Source: Neobacillus drentensis NBRC 102427 (GTDB taxonomy: Bacteria > Bacillota > Bacilli > Bacillales > Cytobacillaceae). From it: a stretch of DNA of 33,933 nt. Location of the stretch: assembly GCF_001591445.1 (NCBI RefSeq), contig NZ_BCUX01000054.1, forward strand, positions 1 to 33,933, read 5' to 3'. A program made the translations under genes and the position numbers. The notes beneath the pieces are model-generated. The model had not been told where the DNA came from. It made no database searches and saw only the letters and a list, made by a program, of their open reading frames with translations. Shown here in pieces: positions 31,257-33,933 of the stretch. Positions within the stretch are counted from its first letter, which is position 1; each line of letters starts with the position of its first letter.

Positions 31257-32798
31257 TTAATTTTCTGCTAATTTCGTTTTTACCTTATGGGTGCTAGAAG
31301 GTTTTACTTCACCAGGGTCTTCTGCTTGTTTAGCACGTTTAATAAATAAAGCAAGCACCAAAGCAAGACCGGCGATAAAGACGCTGACAAAGAATGCATC
31401 ATTAATACCTTCCAACATGGCTTTCATTTGAATATCATGCTGCATTTTCAATTGCATCGCTTCCGTTATTTTTACAGACGGATTAGGTACAACCTTTTTA
31501 GCAGCTTCAATCAGTTCAGTTGCATGTGTTTTGGCCCGTGTTGTCATCACCGTTACCAACAATGCCGTACCAATCGCACCAGATACCTGCGACATCGTAT
31601 TGTTCATCGCGGTACCGTGTGGATAAAAACGTGCCGGTAACTGGTTTAAACCATTGGTCGTAACTGGCATATTTACCATTGACATCCCGAACATGCGAAT
31701 CGTATATAAAATAATTAAATGTGTATAGGTGGTTTCAAGTGTTAATTTACTAAATAAATAACTTGTTATTACAGTAATTGCTAAACCAATGATTGCTAAA
31801 GCACGTCCGCCGAATTTATCAAATAATTTACCCGTAACAGGCATCATGATCGCCATCAGGATCGCCCCCGGCAATAACAATAAGCCCGCATCCATTGGTG
31901 AAATCCCACGAATATTTTGGACATAGATAGGTAGAAGAAGCATCCCTGAAAACATCGCCATTGTAACTATCATGGATATTGCAGATGATAAAGCAAACAT
32001 TGGATATTTATAAATCCGGAAGTTAAGAAGTGGCCGTTCTTGTCTTAATTGACGCAATATAAATGTTACCAATGAAATAATCCCAACAGCAAGCGTCCCA
32101 TAAACCTGCGGACTATCCCATCCTTCCTTACCGGCTGAACTGAATCCATAAAGTATTCCGCCGAAACCTACGCTTGATAACACTACAGATAAGAAATCAA
32201 GTCGAATATCAACTTTATCTTTTTTATCTTTAAGTAAGAAAAATCCAAGCAATACGATGAGAATTGCGATTGGCGTGACAAAATGGAAGAGCATTCTCCA
32301 GTCATAGTGTTCAATAATCCATCCCGATAAAGTCGGTCCAATAGCTGGGGCAAACATTAACACTAAACCAAAAACCCCCATTGCCATTCCACGTTTTTCG
32401 ACTGGAAAACTGGTTAACATAACATTCATTAACAACGGCATCATAATCGCTGATCCGGAGGCCTGAATCATCCGCCCGGATAATAATAATGGAAAGGCAT
32501 GAGCAAAGCCGGCTAATACAGTTCCTAGAGTAAATAAAAGCATGGCTGCCAGGAATAATTGGCGGACAGAAAATTTTTGAATTAAGTATGCTGATAATGG
32601 AATCAGAATTCCATTTACTAGCATAAAACCAGTTATCAACCATTGACCAGTTGATGGGTCAATTTTTAAGTCGTTCATAATCGAAGGCAGTGCAATATTT
32701 AATAATGTGTTATTTAAAAATGCAATAAAAGCTCCGATAATCAGTATGGCAAGAACGCCATACGGTGGTTTGTTAGTCTTTTTTATCGTTTGATCCAT
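31257..32798 (-). CDS. DHA2 (EmrB/QacA) family multidrug efflux MFS transporter
   Basis: A 513-residue proton-driven exporter of the 14-helix DHA2 family, in the cytoplasmic membrane. Helix 1 has FLNNTLLNIALPSIMNDL, followed by STGQWLITGFMLVNGILIP and the motif C-like segment GVFGLVLMFAPAIGPTLSGWI. There is an extended hydrophilic loop near 425-465 and a charged C-terminal tail. It resembles B. subtilis LmrB and related pumps; the drugs exported cannot be read from sequence. It is divergent from a TetR regulator, the usual arrangement for an inducible pump. Confidence 0.92.
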   Translation of the reverse strand: MDQTIKKTNKPPYGVLAILIIGAFIAFLNNTLLNIALPSIMNDLKIDPSTGQWLITGFMLVNGILIPLSAYLIQKFSVRQLFLAAMLLFTLGTVLAGFAHAFPLLLSGRMIQASGSAIMMPLLMNVMLTSFPVEKRGMAMGVFGLVLMFAPAIGPTLSGWIIEHYDWRMLFHFVTPIAILIVLLGFFLLKDKKDKVDIRLDFLSVVLSSVGFGGILYGFSSAGKEGWDSPQVYGTLAVGIISLVTFILRQLRQERPLLNFRIYKYPMFALSSAISMIVTMAMFSGMLLLPIYVQNIRGISPMDAGLLLLPGAILMAIMMPVTGKLFDKFGGRALAIIGLAITVITSYLFSKLTLETTYTHLIILYTIRMFGMSMVNMPVTTNGLNQLPARFYPHGTAMNNTMSQVSGAIGTALLVTVMTTRAKTHATELIEAAKKVVPNPSVKITEAMQLKMQHDIQMKAMLEGINDAFFVSVFIAGLALVLALFIKRAKQAEDPGEVKPSSTHKVKTKLAEN

Positions 32799-32856
32799 TT
32801 AATTTCCCCCTATAACATATGTTCAAATTTTTATACCCCAATTTCACACTTACATA

Positions 32857-32885
32857 ATAATATACGCTCAGTTCAATTTTTGCAA
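32857..32885 (-). promoter_or_regulatory. Promoter of the DHA2 exporter gene
   Basis: On the minus strand TTGCAA (plus 32880-32885) and TATTAT (plus 32857-32862) are 17 bases apart. The leader to the ATG is about 50 bases and contains the ten-base palindrome AACATATGTT (32814-32823), a possible TetR operator. Confidence 0.55.
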
Positions 32886-32909
32886 TTAAAAAATTCTACA
32901 AATATATGG

Positions 32910-32938
32910 GTTTGTAAAGAAGACTGAAATAAGTTAGT
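32910..32938 (+). promoter_or_regulatory. Promoter of the tetR-type gene
   Basis: TTGTAA near 32912-32917 and TAGTAT near 32935-32940 are about 17 bases apart and lie about 45 bases before the ATG. The boxes are moderate matches to sigma-A consensus and positions are good to a few bases. Confidence 0.4.
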
Positions 32939-32983
32939 ATTATATTATACAGTAAGTACAAATTCAGGCTAAAGGTGATATTT

Positions 32984-33895
32984 ATGTACAATCGGAAACA
33001 AAATGTCATTAAGATGGCTCACCAGCTATTTATCGAAAAAGGTTACCAAGCAACGTCCATCCAGGACATTTTAGATTATAGCGGGATATCGAAGGGAACA
33101 TTTTATAATTATTTTTCATCAAAAAACGAATTATTAATCGGTATTTATAAAACAATTTACAAACAGCTTGAAAAAGACAGAAATGATTTACTGATTGGCA
33201 GAAATCCTGCTGATATCGATATCTTTATCAAACAACTAGAACTGCAGATGATATCGAATAGAAAAAATAAGTTAATCGCCCTCTATGAAGAAGTTCTGGC
33301 TTCGAATGATGCTGACCTTAAACAATACGTCCAAAATGCTCGGTTGAAATCATTGCATTGGTATTTCAGTCGGTTCATCGATATTTTCGGCGAAGAAAAG
33401 AAACCGTACCTGTTAGATTGTGCGATTATGTTTCAGGGAATCATTCAACATAATCTTCAATATAATCGGATGGCTAATGAATCAGGCGAAAAAATCAGCC
33501 GCGTAGTTGGTTATAGTGTGGCACGATTGGTGAAGTTGGTGGAAGAGGTTGCTGAATCCGGTAATCAATTACATGAACCTACCCTTATAGAAAAATGGCT
33601 GCCCAGCTGTCGAAAAAATGATAATGGCTTTAAAAACCAATTGCTTCAACTGACTGGGACTATAAGGAAAGCGGTTACGAAGAACATACAGGATGAATCT
33701 GAAAAGGAGAAACATCTTGAATTAGTAGACTTTATCCAAGAAGAACTGTTGCATAGGAGTACACCAAGAAAATATTTGATCGAAAGTGCCCTTTCTACCA
33801 TGAAAGCAAATTCGATTTGGAAAATCGACAATTCGCCGTTAGAATCACTGATCGAGGATTATTTCAAACAATTAGAAGAAATTGAGTCAAATTAA
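32984..33895 (+). CDS. TetR/AcrR family regulator with long C-terminal extension
   Basis: A 303-residue protein. Residues 1-60 are a standard TetR DNA-binding domain (AHQLFIEKGYQATSIQDILDYSGISKGTFYNYFSSKNELL). Residues ~60-190 are the usual ligand and dimerisation domain. Typical family members end near 190-210; here ~100 more residues follow, mostly helical, with KAVTKNIQDESEKEKHLELVDFIQEEL and a second helical stretch to the end. I do not know this extension. It is divergent from the exporter and so probably its repressor. ATG 32984 follows AAAGGTGATATTT; an in-frame GTG nine bases earlier overlaps that site. Confidence 0.85.
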   Translation: MYNRKQNVIKMAHQLFIEKGYQATSIQDILDYSGISKGTFYNYFSSKNELLIGIYKTIYKQLEKDRNDLLIGRNPADIDIFIKQLELQMISNRKNKLIALYEEVLASNDADLKQYVQNARLKSLHWYFSRFIDIFGEEKKPYLLDCAIMFQGIIQHNLQYNRMANESGEKISRVVGYSVARLVKLVEEVAESGNQLHEPTLIEKWLPSCRKNDNGFKNQLLQLTGTIRKAVTKNIQDESEKEKHLELVDFIQEELLHRSTPRKYLIESALSTMKANSIWKIDNSPLESLIEDYFKQLEEIESN

Positions 33896-33921
33896 CCCCT
33901 AACGGTAGATGATTAGGGGTT
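33894..33921. terminator. Terminator of the tetR-type gene
   Basis: AACCCCTAA (33894-33902) pairs with TTAGGGGTT (33913-33921) and is followed by TTAC. It includes the stop codon region, and the T run is short. Confidence 0.68.
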
Positions 33922-33933
33922 TTACTTGTGAGA

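Overview
The window looks like chromosomal DNA of a low-GC Firmicute of the Bacillaceae (Bacillus/Neobacillus type). The reasons are strong AGGAGG-type ribosome binding sites, several TTG starts, sigma-A promoters, CcpA (cre) boxes, a T-box leader in front of proBA, and a SorC-family DeoR regulator resembling that of B. subtilis. Nearly all genes are on the minus strand. No tRNA, rRNA, insertion sequence, prophage or CRISPR array was seen. Family assignments rest on reading motifs; no database search was run.

Layout from left to right: (1) 1-5105, a nuclease-helicase of the XPD/DinG type, then proB-proA behind a T-box riboswitch. (2) 5244-10325, a DUF3307 membrane protein with a SatD-like partner under a palindrome-covered promoter, a UPF1-like SF1 helicase, and a divergent low-complexity protein with a 9-bp minisatellite. 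(3) 10366-18554, a small cre-controlled HTH gene, then a twelve-gene bacterial microcompartment (BMC) operon: deoR, pduL, a flavoprotein-like gene, BMC-P, aldehyde dehydrogenase, BMC-H, triosephosphate isomerase, an RpiB-like gene, a gap with five phased repeats, BMC-P, BMC-H, BMC-P, deoC. (4) 18694-28155, reductive pyrimidine degradation: preT, preA, hydA, two unknown small genes, a PucR regulator, mmsA and a beta-alanine-type aminotransferase. (5) 28600-33921, a stand-alone HemD, an SDR-type oxidoreductase, two unknown genes, and a DHA2 drug exporter with a divergent TetR regulator.

The most interesting part is regions 3 and 4 together. The BMC appears to be of the sugar-phosphate-utilising class. 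DeoC would split 2-deoxyribose-5-phosphate into acetaldehyde and glyceraldehyde-3-phosphate. The CoA-acylating aldehyde dehydrogenase and PduL would turn acetaldehyde into acetyl-phosphate, and an apparently encapsulated triosephosphate isomerase would pull the triose phosphate away. Five non-shell proteins begin with a short amphipathic helix that looks like an encapsulation peptide. The next operon would take uracil or thymine through dihydropyrimidine, an N-carbamoyl-beta-amino acid and a beta-amino acid to a semialdehyde and acyl-CoA. The two operons would handle both halves of a pyrimidine deoxynucleoside, so the block reads as a DNA/nucleoside scavenging island. Nucleoside phosphorylase, phosphopentomutase, transporter, beta-ureidopropionase, alcohol dehydrogenase and acetate kinase are not in the window.

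Unusual details include an RpiB-like protein with Asp in place of the catalytic Cys, a DeoC with Ala-Cys in place of the phosphate-binding Gly-Gly, three BMC-P and two BMC-H genes without BMC-T, and the helically phased repeat array inside the operon.
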